NCBI GenBank assembly: GCA_033030425.1
Contig: JAUFSD010000010.1
Location: 434,001-498,000, forward strand
Origin: Verpa conica
Lineage: Eukaryota; Ascomycota; Pezizomycetes; Pezizales; Morchellaceae
Direction of reading: 5' to 3'
Length of the DNA stretch: 64,000 nucleotides
The translations under genes were made by a program, and so were the position numbers. The first letter of the stretch is position 1, and each line of letters opens with the position of its first letter. A model generated the notes under the pieces. It was not told where the DNA came from. It saw nothing but the letters and a program-made list of their open reading frames with translations, and made no database searches. This document shows, piece after piece, positions 1 to 11,200 of this stretch.

Positions 1-1
1 C

Positions 2-793
2 GGGAGGACAAGGAGCCTGCGACGGAGAGCGGGGAAAAAAAGGACGAGGAGTATTTCCCCCGTAGCCACCACGGCGACAACACCGATGAAAATCGATGGT
101 GAGGAGTTGTTGAGATCCGGGAGTCCCGGGGCTAGTAAGCCGGAAGAGGAAGACTGCATTCACGTGCAGGATATCAGCGTCGTAGCGATACCAAGACCAA
201 AGAAACGGAGCAAGTCTCCTCCTGATCAAAGCAAGATGGTAAAAATCGCAGCGCTGGAGCCCCAGAAAGCGAGCACGAATATCATCCCGCCAGCGGCAGT
301 TGCAGGTAAGGCGAGAAGTACGAGTGGAGCAACAACCGAAATACTGCAAGAGAACCCTTCACTTGTAGATCCAACATCAACGTCACCAACAGCAAAATTG
401 CCGAAACCGCAAGAGAAATTATCAACCACACCCCCAACACTGATAGCAAAACCACCAAAGCAGAAACCCAGAACCTCTCAGTTGCCGCCGAAAGGAGGTC
501 AGCAAACCCTACTCTCGTTTTTCAGGAAATCTGCCGATAGCGCGGCGGTAAAAGTTGAAAACACACATAGTATACCAAAACCGGTAGCTATTTTTACCGC
601 AGGGGGGGGCGGTGAGCCGAAAAAGAAGGAGGTAATCAGTTCAAAAGTGAAGGAGGAAATTGTAGTGCGTAAAAGTACACCACCGCCACCCGCAAGAGCT
701 GGAACCAGGAAGAGCGCACGAGACGTAACGGTGAAATCGAGGGAGACCGTAAATTACAGAGAGGACTCAGACTCGGATATCGACCTCGAGTAA
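2..793 (+). CDS. C-terminal part of a PCNA-interacting (PIP-box) protein, 5' truncated by the window edge
   Basis: The reading frame is open from base 2 with no stop, so the Met at 86 is probably internal and the gene begins outside the window. The visible part is low-complexity, rich in Lys, Pro, Ser and Thr, and probably disordered and nuclear (basic run PRPKKRSK near residue 38, counted from the Met at 86). Its one clear motif is QQTLLSFF at residues 139-146 (about bases 500-523), which fits the PCNA-interacting peptide pattern Q-x-x-(L/I/M)-x-x-F-F. About 90 residues follow, ending in an acidic tail. In known families this motif recruits replication or repair proteins to the sliding clamp. 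With no catalytic domain visible, candidates such as a helicase, translesion polymerase or cohesion factor cannot be separated. The PIP-box is seen; the clamp role is inferred. Confidence 0.7.
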   Translation, partial: GRTRSLRRRAGKKRTRSISPVATTATTPMKIDGEELLRSGSPGASKPEEEDCIHVQDISVVAIPRPKKRSKSPPDQSKMVKIAALEPQKASTNIIPPAAVAGKARSTSGATTEILQENPSLVDPTSTSPTAKLPKPQEKLSTTPPTLIAKPPKQKPRTSQLPPKGGQQTLLSFFRKSADSAAVKVENTHSIPKPVAIFTAGGGGEPKKKEVISSKVKEEIVVRKSTPPPPARAGTRKSARDVTVKSRETVNYREDSDSDIDLE

Positions 794-1708
794 TGAAGAT
801 TGAAATTTAACAAATTTGGGTGCGGGAGCGCGTAGGTATGTAGGGGTGCTTTTTACTCCTTTCTTTTATATGAAAGTATCTGTTTCTCGGCTACGGTCGC
901 TGAGTCTCCAGTTGAGAATTAGATGATGGGAAAAAAATACTCTCTTTATGAATCAGGGAACAGGCGGCGTTTAGGGGAAATATCTTTTTTATACCGGTAG
1001 CAATTACACTCACAGTTTATTTTTAAGGGAGGGAAATGGTAAACCCCCCAAAGAATAACTATGGACTCTTCTGTTTATTTTTATTTTATTTTATTGAAAG
1101 GGCTGACCCAGGGAAATTCTCGGATTTTGCTAAAGGGGGGTTTTTCTTTTCGTGCTCGCGAATACCGTAGACACTCGTTTTGACAGTTTCTTAGAATCTA
1201 GGCTTTGTGGGGGGGAAGAAGCGGTAATATAAGATTCCGTGTAAGCTCACGGAGAATCAGCTTACTTAACCCCTCAATATCATTCTGGTGAGGCTTCATA
1301 TGATTCCCAGGACTTGGGCCACGGTAGGTTTCGTAGAATCGACCCTGCAGTGAGGGCGTGCATATATCAAGCTGTACTATTTGCCAACACACGATCTGAC
1401 GGTTTGTGGTTTTCCTCTCCCCGTCCCCCGTAGTCTCTTGTCATCCAACTACCAGCCCTCGACCCGACGTCAGAGTTAAGAATCAACCATCATATATACC
1501 CCCGAGGAAGAAGGGCCCGCGAGCCTGCAGCCGTTACCTGTGGAGCCCCCATATTATGACGTGAGGCCAGCCATGGTCACGATATGTAAACCCATAACCC
1601 CGCACCCGTCCTGCCTCCCCCAGGCTACACTCTCATGACCCAGTATCATACCAACGAACTTGAGACCTCTCCTTTCTTAAAGAAATCCCCCAAGCGAATC
1701 TTGCAAAC
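794..1708. other. Intergenic region and 3' UTR of the PIP-box gene
   Basis: There is no convincing coding sequence here. It holds T-rich stretches (around 1070-1100 and 1130-1160) suitable for 3' end formation of the upstream gene, and the promoter of the small five-exon gene starting at 1709. Confidence 0.5.
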
Positions 1709-2317
1709 ATGTCTGGAATTGGATCAGCGGCAGGAAAAGAGGGACTCCGACGAGGTGCAAAGAGAGATCCAGAGCTTTATGTTCGTTGCAACTGTTGGAC
1801 CCCACTGAACACAAAACAGGGCACTGAAGTATTATACAGGTCCTTTTTGGGCTCATGATTGGGGCATTTGGACTCGCTGGGTTCAACTTTTGTAAGCCTA
1901 CTCTATTTTTCTAACGGGTTACTATAGCTAAGTTCACACAGCCCGAAACCCAACAATGGCGACTTCACAGGAGTCACGTATTAACGTTGTTCCGGGTTCT
2001 GCACCATGGAATGATGAGGGCCTAGAGAACTCAGATAAGAATAATTACAAGTGCATCCTCCCTCTTATTATACATAGCTTGAATAGACGTAGTTATTAAT
2101 AATTGAGGCGCCTTGCAGATATAAATATCACCCAAACGCAGACTATAGGAACACACCCAAGAACGCACCTAGTGCTTTACATTCGGTGATTTTGCCAAAT
2201 GTTACTCTTTCGAAGGTTTATTTTTGCTGCTCTCCGCATTAGATAGCGAGCTTTACTAATGCGCTATTCCAGCATTTGCATGAGAAGTATAATAAATATG
2301 GGAAGGATAACTATTAG
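1709..2317 (+). CDS. Small conserved fungal single-pass membrane protein (127 aa, five exons)
   Basis: I rebuilt this gene from splice sites; no single frame shows it. Exons are 1709-1780, 1840-1891, 1933-2050, 2119-2215 and 2273-2317; introns are 59, 41, 68 and 57 bp, all GT..AG. Every phase closes, giving 127 residues and a TAG stop. The protein starts MSGIGSAAGKEGLRRGAK, continues RDPELY into one hydrophobic helix (about residues 25-42), then a polar segment with SAPWNDEG and NYKYKYHP, a block APSALHSVILPNVTL, and ends HEKYNKYGKDNY. These blocks match my memory of an uncharacterised small ascomycete family with RGAKRDPELYV at the N-terminus and a YNKYGKDGY-like C-terminus. Location is probably an organelle membrane (inference). 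The second intron is very short and its acceptor CTAAG was chosen because it restores the conserved frame. Function is unknown. Confidence 0.82.
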
Positions 2318-5300
2318 GTGCCCAGAGGCCCCTCAGTTTACCTATGGGCGGGTATCTTTCGCTCACATCAACATGTGCACTGGGTGGGTTATGTGCTAGT
2401 TTTAGAAGATCGCTTGTCAAGAAGAGGGATGTATGCTTGGAGAGGTGATTTCTTGATGTAGATACTTTATTAAACGATTATCGCTTATGTCTAGTCTACG
2501 GTTCTACATAAAGTGACCGCGATGAGGGTTATTTTACGAACCATTGCTCCCAGGCTTGATTCAAACCGTTTAAATAACTCTAACACATATCTTCCATAGA
2601 GGTTGTCAGAGTCAGTTATATCCCCATGAATACTAACGTCGATGGTATGTACTTATGATAAATTCATTCATTCACTAATGTCGATGGTAACCCTAACCCT
2701 AACAAAAATATAAGCACGATGACGTCCATACAATATGGGGAAATCCTCCGGTAGATCCCACACACGAGAAATAAGACCTATATTAAAAAAAGACTTCTAA
2801 CACTTTTCAAACCTCCCTCCCACTCTTCATAAACTACACCAACCATGTGTAAACTAGCAATCTGTTCAATGTGCTGTACGCTCACTTCCTACATTAACTC
2901 ACTCACTCACAAATTACCTGAGCTCATAAACTGACAAAATCCCCCTCCCCCATAATTGCAAAAAGGGCCTGGCAGGGCTGTGGTAATCATATTCCGTCAG
3001 TCATGGATGACATCCCCCGCGAGGAGTGATGCACTTGTCCTCGGGGGTCTCCAACTACGCCTCCTTCTGAGACGTCGGGGCGCCCTTTTACTGGTGAGGG
3101 CCGGGGGATAGTTATCCTCCGCGGGCTAAGTTGTGGAGCGGTAGTGAGTTCCTGGTTTAAGGGTTTAGGACGCCTCTATGGTGATAGCATCTTCTAGTAT
3201 AGTAAGTCTTGAGGTACTGGAGGTTTAGAATATATGTACTGTGGGCTGAGATCTTGAGGGGGGGGGCGTACGTTGAGTAGTAGAGTAAGATTATTAGTTT
3301 TTCTATAGGCTTCTTGGCGTAAATATTTATTATCTTATTCACTACAGGATATCTTCCGTATTTAAACCTACGAGATTATCACCAACAGCTAAGAAACCTT
3401 TAATCATTACTACTTGTGTATAATCACCACCGAGGGACCCAGTACCATTTTCGCTATAAGATTATAGTAGATATTCCTATTTGTCTAGAAATATATTATA
3501 ATACATTATTGATGCCTACTACGCCTGTTATCGACTTTGTTGCCATACTACTACCCTTATCGAGCATAAGCTATCACTCGTGCTAGACATAAATCAATAC
3601 TATGCAGTGACATATTTAGGATATATAAGACCCAGTAAATAGGAAGTTAAAACTAGAATCTCATTAGACTAAACACAGGGCCCTAGCTTGATCTTCCGTA
3701 CTTAGGGGGAACCCTGAAAGCGAACCCTAGGTCATCCCGTGAGTGAATATTCTTCTAGCGTAGACGTATATAGATCTTTAGGTAGATATATTTGGGTTAC
3801 ACTCTTGGTTTCTTTGGTTAAGAGAACAGTCGTATCCAGCAATCCATCAAAGCGTAGACAAGCCAAGTAGTACAGTATTTAGTTGAGATACTTAGCTTAT
3901 ATAAGGGGAGAGGGCCTACAAGTACTTAGACACTGCAGCACCCATCAGGTAAAATCCGCAGCTAACAATATCGGCAGCTCCAATGATCTAACGGTCTCGG
4001 TTCTAGCCAGTCGGTAATCCCCGCGGCAGAGTAATCTGTGGTTCGATGCTCTGATAAGGAAGAGGAACTCTTTTGTTGTGGGTTTTTTTCTTTCTTTCTT
4101 CACATGGTAAGTACACCCTCACATTAGAATAAGCAACTTACATTATTTCACAGAGAGGGGGGACTCCAAGAATTTGCTAGACATAGCCTGCTGCACTACC
4201 CTTTTACCAGAAAAATCTCCTACATAGTTCCTTCTAGCGCTCCAAGTCCATAAGCAGAGTGTCTGTTTTCTCTAAACTATAGTTATTTTTATCTCTTCCA
4301 CCTCTATAGACCATGGGGCGGACGGGGGTTACTATGGTAGTGAAGATCTACAGATATGCGTCGCTAAGGTATCGGAGTCATTTTGTCTACCTCGGGAATA
4401 AACGATGCGGGCAAGGCGGTTTACACAATGAATCCGGTCCGGGGACTTTGTAAATGAGGGAGTGTGTTTAATAGTCGGGATTGCCCCAGTACCCACTTTT
4501 AATGCGTCCCACTTATTGAGAATCACTAGAATATCCCAATACAGCACTAACGGGGTATAGAGCGTTTTAAAGTAGGTTCAAAGCTTTTAAATTAAATCAG
4601 ATATCCCTTTTTTCTCTTCGAAGATATAGACAGGCCTCTTACTTCATTCCGTGCGATAATAGGCCAAATGATTGAACCTGTTGGGGCTCTTGGAGTTTAA
4701 TAGACAAAGGATACTGAAGAATAGATCATTCCCCTTAATTTAACCCTAAAACGTATACCCTTTTACGAGAATCTATGGCTTCTTTAGGGTACCACTGGTA
4801 TAATTAAGGTCTTTATGCGCACCAAAAAATTCAACCAAACTAGTGCGCGACACGATTTAGTGGAAAGTATATGCTAAGGCCCGAAACTGTCCAGGAAAAG
4901 AGATAATTTCGTCAAACCGAACCATGTTCCTTTAGAGTGTATAATTCACCCGAGGGTAATAATCGTCACGAGTCAATCGGATCAGTCGCCTCAGGTTTCA
5001 CTTCAGACAGGGCCTAGAAGCCCAAGCCGACCACCTGAAATCACATTTTAAAAAAAAGGAACTTAACCAGAGAGAAGGAAGATATCAAATATTGTCCCAT
5101 CGCTAGCTGCTATTAATTAAATTCAAGGGGGAAAAACTGGAATAAAATACACTCAGGGTAACCCTAGGGCCTAAGTGACGCATAAGTCGATCAACTGATT
5201 GGCTATAACCTTAGTGCGTGTCTAACCAAGAATATTCCAATACTTTTAGCCTCGGGATTCGACCTGAGGGTAGGTGCTTACAATACTGGATTTTAAAGTT

Positions 5301-8271
5301 TCATTACCGTATACTGAGCGCATAGATAATGTATGAGTACCAGTACACGGTAAGGAGCTAGCTATAATTCAAACCTAAACGTTCCAGTGAAATTTCCGGT
5401 AGCTCGGGGCCTATCCACTTGTAAAATGCCTCAAAAAACGACACAAATATATCCTAGGCTCTTATACTTGGATGGAATAGATTTAGATAAAGAGACAGTC
5501 AGACACCGCGTATCACTCGTTCAAATACCCCCAGCCATAGGAAATAGCTTAATTTTAGGATACGATAAACTAGAGTCTTCAGAGATGCATTAAATGATTC
5601 ATTCCAAACCTACATTCCCCAATAATAACTGATTACCAGTCTCCCAAACTAATTTTACATGATTTTTTTAGCATTTACCCAGCAAAACAAAAGCACATTA
5701 AACCAACGTGTTTCAACCCCCCCCATAAAGTAAGCCAATCCAATTGAATAAAGTCCATCCCAGATCCATTCCACCCGAGGATCTAAAAACATAGTCCTCA
5801 TCTAGACCAAAGCCACTGCAGGCACCGACACTGAGCAAGGTACGGTATTTCCCAGATCATTACCATATACGTTAGTTGGCAGCTTCCTATTGGTAGAATT
5901 TCGGTTCTTTATCCTTTACGTAGACTACAGACCATTTTACTCAATGACAAAAAAAAAACACCCATACGTAAGATAGAGATGACGCCTTCGAGAAGATCTC
6001 TTTCTAGAAATAGATTTTAATGCACATTAGTAAATGCTGAGTTCACCAATGTGAGTGTTCGCCTATGGATGTGGCGGTTCCAGATGTACGCCTAGATGAT
6101 CCAAGATACACGCCGCCCCCCACACACACTACCACCAGCATCACAACCTCAACACGCCATCACTTACGCCACGTACCACACATCATCCCAGGAGTATATT
6201 TCCGATCTACCGTACTTCAAACGTTTCATACGCTTATATTCTAGCTCTGTGTTTCGAGGATATGAAATGTGCGAGTCACGGGGGGAGCGAAGTAGGAAGA
6301 TATGAGTAAGCTATTGAAAAAAACTAAAACATATCCACTGAGTACTTACTGATGCGGTGTCAATAAAGGAGAAATCGCACATTACCCGCTGATAGATGAT
6401 TGGGGGGAGGGGCGGATGGAAAGAAGCACATCTCTTTATTCACCTTGTAACTAGATTCAACACGAACACTCTATCAGGAATATACGTACCATGCAGAGAG
6501 GGAGGATACACTCAGGTACGTACGACGATGCACTGAGGTTAACTTAGGGATTATTCCAGACACCTGACTCACCATGCTGCAAAGGCAGCCTATAAACGGA
6601 TATCCGTGTAGACCAATCATAAAGTGAATACTTTTTTCGTTTGCCATTGGTAGGATAAAAAAAATGCCCTAGAAAGATCTCTGGAATTCAGCTTTGACTG
6701 TTACAACAATAAAAGACCTTACTACATACTTTTTTTTTTTTCTCTTCACTTTGTCAATGCCAGGTTGTCTCAAATTCTAGATAGACTCAGGTCCTGCAAC
6801 TTGGAAGCATAGACCAAATCATCATAGAACACGTATTTATCGATGGTGTATGTCCTTTCTTAATGTTCCTAGTCTAATTTATGGAAAATGCCAGCTGCTA
6901 AATTCTTTGAAACAGAGAGGAGGGACTGAGATAACTGTTACAAGGGTGAGAGGGGAAAAGGTTTCTATTGCTTCTAAACAGTAACAAAGGCACATGAGCC
7001 ACTCTCTACGGTAAAAAAAAAAACAGATTACTTTCATTACTCAGTGCTTCTAGAGATAAAGTTGAACCCTATAATTTACTAGAGGAAATACATAAGCCCG
7101 AGGAGACGGGAGGTACAATCCTCTAGGAATACTAGGGTGTTTTTAAAACATAAAAATGCAGCATTGATATCCACTTTGTGAGCACTACAAAGGTCTAGTA
7201 AATGGTAGAAACTAAACATGTATGACCTTTTCCATCTAGACGTCAATACAATGCTAAACCTTTGATCAAAATAAGATGGCAACATTAAATTCTACTGCTA
7301 CCCCCACTGCCGTGGATAGCATAGTAGTGCACTACTTATCATTACTTGTCAGCACATTTATTCAGTAGATTGAAGAAACTACTAGTACTAGTAGTATATG
7401 TGATAATCACCCCCCCTTAGAGGCGTAAGCACTTATCAAGATCCTAGTAACAGGCCTCTCGTCTCTGAGGAGACATGTATTGTGTTTCCGGGTTCCCCTG
7501 TTCGTGGTAGTGATTACTTGACCTTTAGCCGGGCTGACCATGCTGGTGAGAAGCCTAATATTCCCGCTTCGGATAAGAATAAGTCTAAATTTGCTGATAA
7601 GACACTACAATACATGTGAAATTCGCCCCACCCGCCTACCCCACCCCACCATAGATTTATCCCCATTACTTGACTGTACGCTACAAACACCGCCCAAAAA
7701 CAAAACAAAGAAATCAAGCACCAATAGCTCCTTAAACAATAATTTTTAAATTTGATTTCATTTCACTGTCCACAAATGAAAAATTTAAAGAAAAAAAAAA
7801 GAGAAAAGGTTCCAGTCTTAGATACCATCGCAACACCCCTTGCCGTACCATAAATATCCGAAATCAATCTCATATCCCTCGTAAAGAAACACTCTGCCGT
7901 GAGGACGTGACAAAGAAAATATGACGAATAAAAAATGAAATAAAACGAGAAACTCCTAAATGCCAAGCGAATGCAAACGCTGAAAAAAAAAGAAAATCCA
8001 AAATCCAATATCCAAAAAAAAAACTTGTCCATAACCAAACATAAACGATAGACCGTATATGCGTATCTTATCATATGCTATTCTGCAAAATACGTCACCT
8101 CCAATGCTATGCCGTGCATGTCAAAAAGGAAAATCTTTAAACCGAGAAAAAAAAACAGATACCAATACTGTACACCAACAGGAAAAACATTCTCGCCAAA
8201 AGTCGATCCACCAAAAAAAAAGTCGCAATTTCGATAACCAATAATCTTTCTACCCAAATTCCACAAATCGT
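2318..8271. other. Gene-poor region without supported genes
   Basis: I see no gene here. ORFs are all short and of chance length. The sequence is AT-leaning with scattered homopolymers. A GC-rich patch lies at about 3010-3130, with imperfectly paired ends. A TTAGGG-type motif (reverse strand) is at 2687-2704, directly beside a 26-bp retrotransposon tail. The last several hundred bases hold A- and T-rich runs that probably include the 3' UTR of the reverse-strand gene ending at 8272. Confidence 0.45.
2632..2689 (+). mobile_element. Extremely short non-LTR retrotransposon tail (26 bp) with 16-bp target-site duplication
   Basis: Bases 2648-2673 read TGTACTTATGATAAATTC followed by ATTCATTC. They are flanked by direct repeats at 2632-2647 and 2674-2689 (ACTAACGTCGATGGTA versus ACTAATGTCGATGGTA, 15 of 16 identical). 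The same tail occurs twice more in the window (38038-38093 on the reverse strand and 59577-59609), each with different flanking duplications. A conserved 3' end, a short repeat tail, variable 5' truncation and long duplications are what target-primed reverse transcription of a LINE or SINE produces. The parent element is not visible. Confidence 0.75.
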
Positions 8272-11200
8272 CTATTTCTTCTTGCGTCCCCAAGCCATCA
8301 TTGACGTCACTCTGCTCTTAAGCATTGGTCTTGGCTTCTGCTCAGCAATAACGGCGGCAGCGGCAGCGGCAGCTTCGTCAGCGAGCTGCTTTTGCTCCTG
8401 TTCTGGAGATGTCACTGGGGATGGTGCTGGAGGAGCCTCGATGATCTTGACGTCTTTAGTTTCGGGAACGGCCTCAGTTGGCTGCGGAGTCTGGGTTGGG
8501 CTTCTTTCTACTCCTTTGCCTTTGTTAAGCGGCGCTACGGCCTCGGCTGGCTGAGCGACCTCGTCATTCTTCGGCGCGACTAGGCTAGTGGTGCTGGCAG
8601 CAGCAGAGGCAGCCTTGACTACACCGGCAAGAGCCAAGTTCTGCGATGACTTCTTCTTACCAAATACCCAGGTAGCTCTTCGAGGAAGCTTGCTCGGCCT
8701 GTCATCGTCTTTGATGCTCTTGCCGTCGGAGGTTCGTGGTCTTCCTTCCTTATGCGAGATGATTGACGCACTTGAGGACTTTAGCGGTTCGGCAGCTACT
8801 GTAGTATCGGGGCCGTCGTTGGACTTTCCGGCAGCCTCAGGGTCTGAAGACTGCTTAGCTTGTTCCCGTTTCTCCTTGGATGACAGCTTGTTGATAGCAT
8901 GGTTCCAGCTCATGGCTCGGGAAATGGAGGATTTCTCTTTCTCGGAGCGTCTGGATTCCGGCCTTGCAACATCTTGAGATGTCTCCGGGGGAGTAGGTGG
9001 GGGCGTAAGCTCACCTCCTAACTTAACCTGCGAGGATGAGGCAGACGCTGGTGCGGAATTCTCGCGCTTCATCTTTTTTCCAGGGAAAACAGATGTTAAT
9101 GACCTCCTCAAAGAAGAATCTTTCTTTGTAGAGTCGATAGATGCGGCCCTGCTGTGACTGCTGCTGATACCAGCCATGCGACGCAATGAGGTCTTTCGGG
9201 TGGGGCCGGATTCGGACCTAGTAGACTTGTCGTCACCCAAGGTACTTGGGGGCTTTGCGGATGTAGGCCGGGGGATCTCGTCGGTGCTGGCCTCAAGATG
9301 TGCCTCGTCTTTCCGGGTATCATCTTTCGCTTCGTCGCTGAGGGAGATTTGATCAGGAGAAGTTGACATTGGGTGGTCAATAATCGAGATATCATCATCA
9401 GCTCGGCCCTTGCCCTTGTCTCTGGCCTCCAATGTATTTGTGGCGGGCTCTGGCTCTTCGGTGAGCTGGGGAAGAGCTTCAGCGGAGCTGCTAAGAGATT
9501 TGCGGTAAAGATGGCTCTTAACCTTATTGTCAGCTTCGTCCTCTTCGTCACCATCCTCACGCAATAACGCCACGTCCTCCGCCGGAAACCCACTTTGAAA
9601 ACCGGGGGTAGGGGGGATGAGTTCGATTTGAGGGGTAGGAGGATTGGGGATGGCTACCGGAGGGGATTGAACTTCCTGCTCCTTTTCCTCCTTCGTAGGC
9701 TCCTCAATGACCTTCTCAGCCTTGGGAGCCTCAACCTTGGGAGATTCGACCTTGGGGGCCTCGGTCTTGGGGGTCTCGACTTTAGGAGATTCGACCTTCG
9801 GAGCTTCAACTTTCGGAGATTCGACTTTCGGGGCTTCGACCTTAGGAGTTTCGACTTTAGGAGCTTCGACTTTGGGAGCTTCGACTTTGGGAGCTTCAAC
9901 TTTGGGAGCTTCGACCTTGGGGGCTTCGGCTTTAGGGGCTTCAACCTCCTCGGCCTTGGGAGTTTCAATTTCCTGAGGTTTGGGGGCTTCAACCTTGGGG
10001 ATTTCGATCTCCTTCGGCTTAGGGGCTTCAACCTCCTTGGCCTTGGGGGTTTCAACCTCCTGAGGTTTGGGGGCTTCAAACTTGGGGACTTCAACCTTGG
10101 GGATTTCGACCTCCTTCGGCTTAGGGGCTTCGACCTCCTCGACTTTGGGGATTACAACCTCTTCGACAGTTGCTGCTCTAACTTCTTCGGCCCTGGGGAT
10201 TTCAATCTCCTTGGGAGCGATAAACTCTTCAACCTTGGGGATCACAATTTCTTCGACCTTGGGAGTCTCAACTTTAGGGGCTTCAAATTTAGGAGCTTCA
10301 ACTTTGGGGGCTTCAACTTTGGGGGTTTCAATTTCCACAGCCTTGGGGGCTTCGACTTCCTCAACCTTTGGAACTTCCACAATCTTGGAGGCAGAAGGGC
10401 CAGCCTCCACTTCCTCCTCTATAAACTTTGCTGGAACTTCTTCAACCTTCTCCACTGCCTTGGTCCTCAGAATCGACTCAGTAGAAACTCCTCGACTTGA
10501 TGGAGATTTAACTGAGGATGCTGAGGATGAGGGAGGGAGGGCCCTGTTGGCCGGAGAAAGCGATCGGGATTCTCTCAACCCATCTCCGCTGGTGACCAGA
10601 TGGTCAACAACAACGGATGCAGGGAGAGGCTCAACCGAAACCTTTCGCCGATCGTAAGGGCATGAATCAGGGTCTTCTACTTTCTCTACTGGGGGAATGA
10701 TCACCATCGACCCTTCTTCTTCTTCAGCCAGTGGAGCTGGTGACTCAGCTCGGACACTGGGAACTGGTGATGGCTTGTGATCAGCAAATGACCAGGTCTG
10801 ATTGGCAAGGAGCTCAGTTGACGGCTCAATCTCCTCAGCCTCCTCAATCGTTTCGAGCATCTCATCGTCAATTGACTCTTGCTCTGGCGATTTTGGTGGC
10901 TCGGGATGTATTTGGAGTTCTTCCGAGCGGGTCGCTCGGGCTTCCTCTTCGTTTGTAAAATCGATACCGGAGTTGCCGCGGAGATCAATACCAGTGGAAT
11001 ATGTTGTTTCGTCCCCTCCGACGAGGAGTGGTGTTCGCTCGGTTCCTGAATTTGATCTCGAACTTTCGCCCTCACTCACTTCCTCAATCGCTCGCCCCTT
11101 GCCCTTGTCTTTCTGGCCCGATGTCAATTTATCCCCTCTTACTGTAACCTCCTCCCGTGCCTGGACTGTTCGCTTGTTTTGCTGATTTCTCTGTCTCCTC

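Noticed and set aside
3010..3130. GC-rich patch with imperfectly paired ends, considered as a structured RNA or rRNA fragment
   Set aside because: No match to tRNA, 5S, snRNA or rRNA motifs that I know, and pairing is weak.
7763..8074. 103-codon reverse ORF rich in Phe and Ser
   Set aside because: It lies in A-rich DNA just beyond the stop of the reverse-strand membrane protein gene. The composition follows from homopolymers, so it is probably 3' UTR.
9595..10500. 301-codon forward-strand ORF (Leu/Gly/Phe repeats) and overlapping repeat ORFs in other frames
   Set aside because: They are mirror images of the 18-bp repeat in the reverse-strand gene. Their composition is artificial and they would be antisense to a better supported protein.
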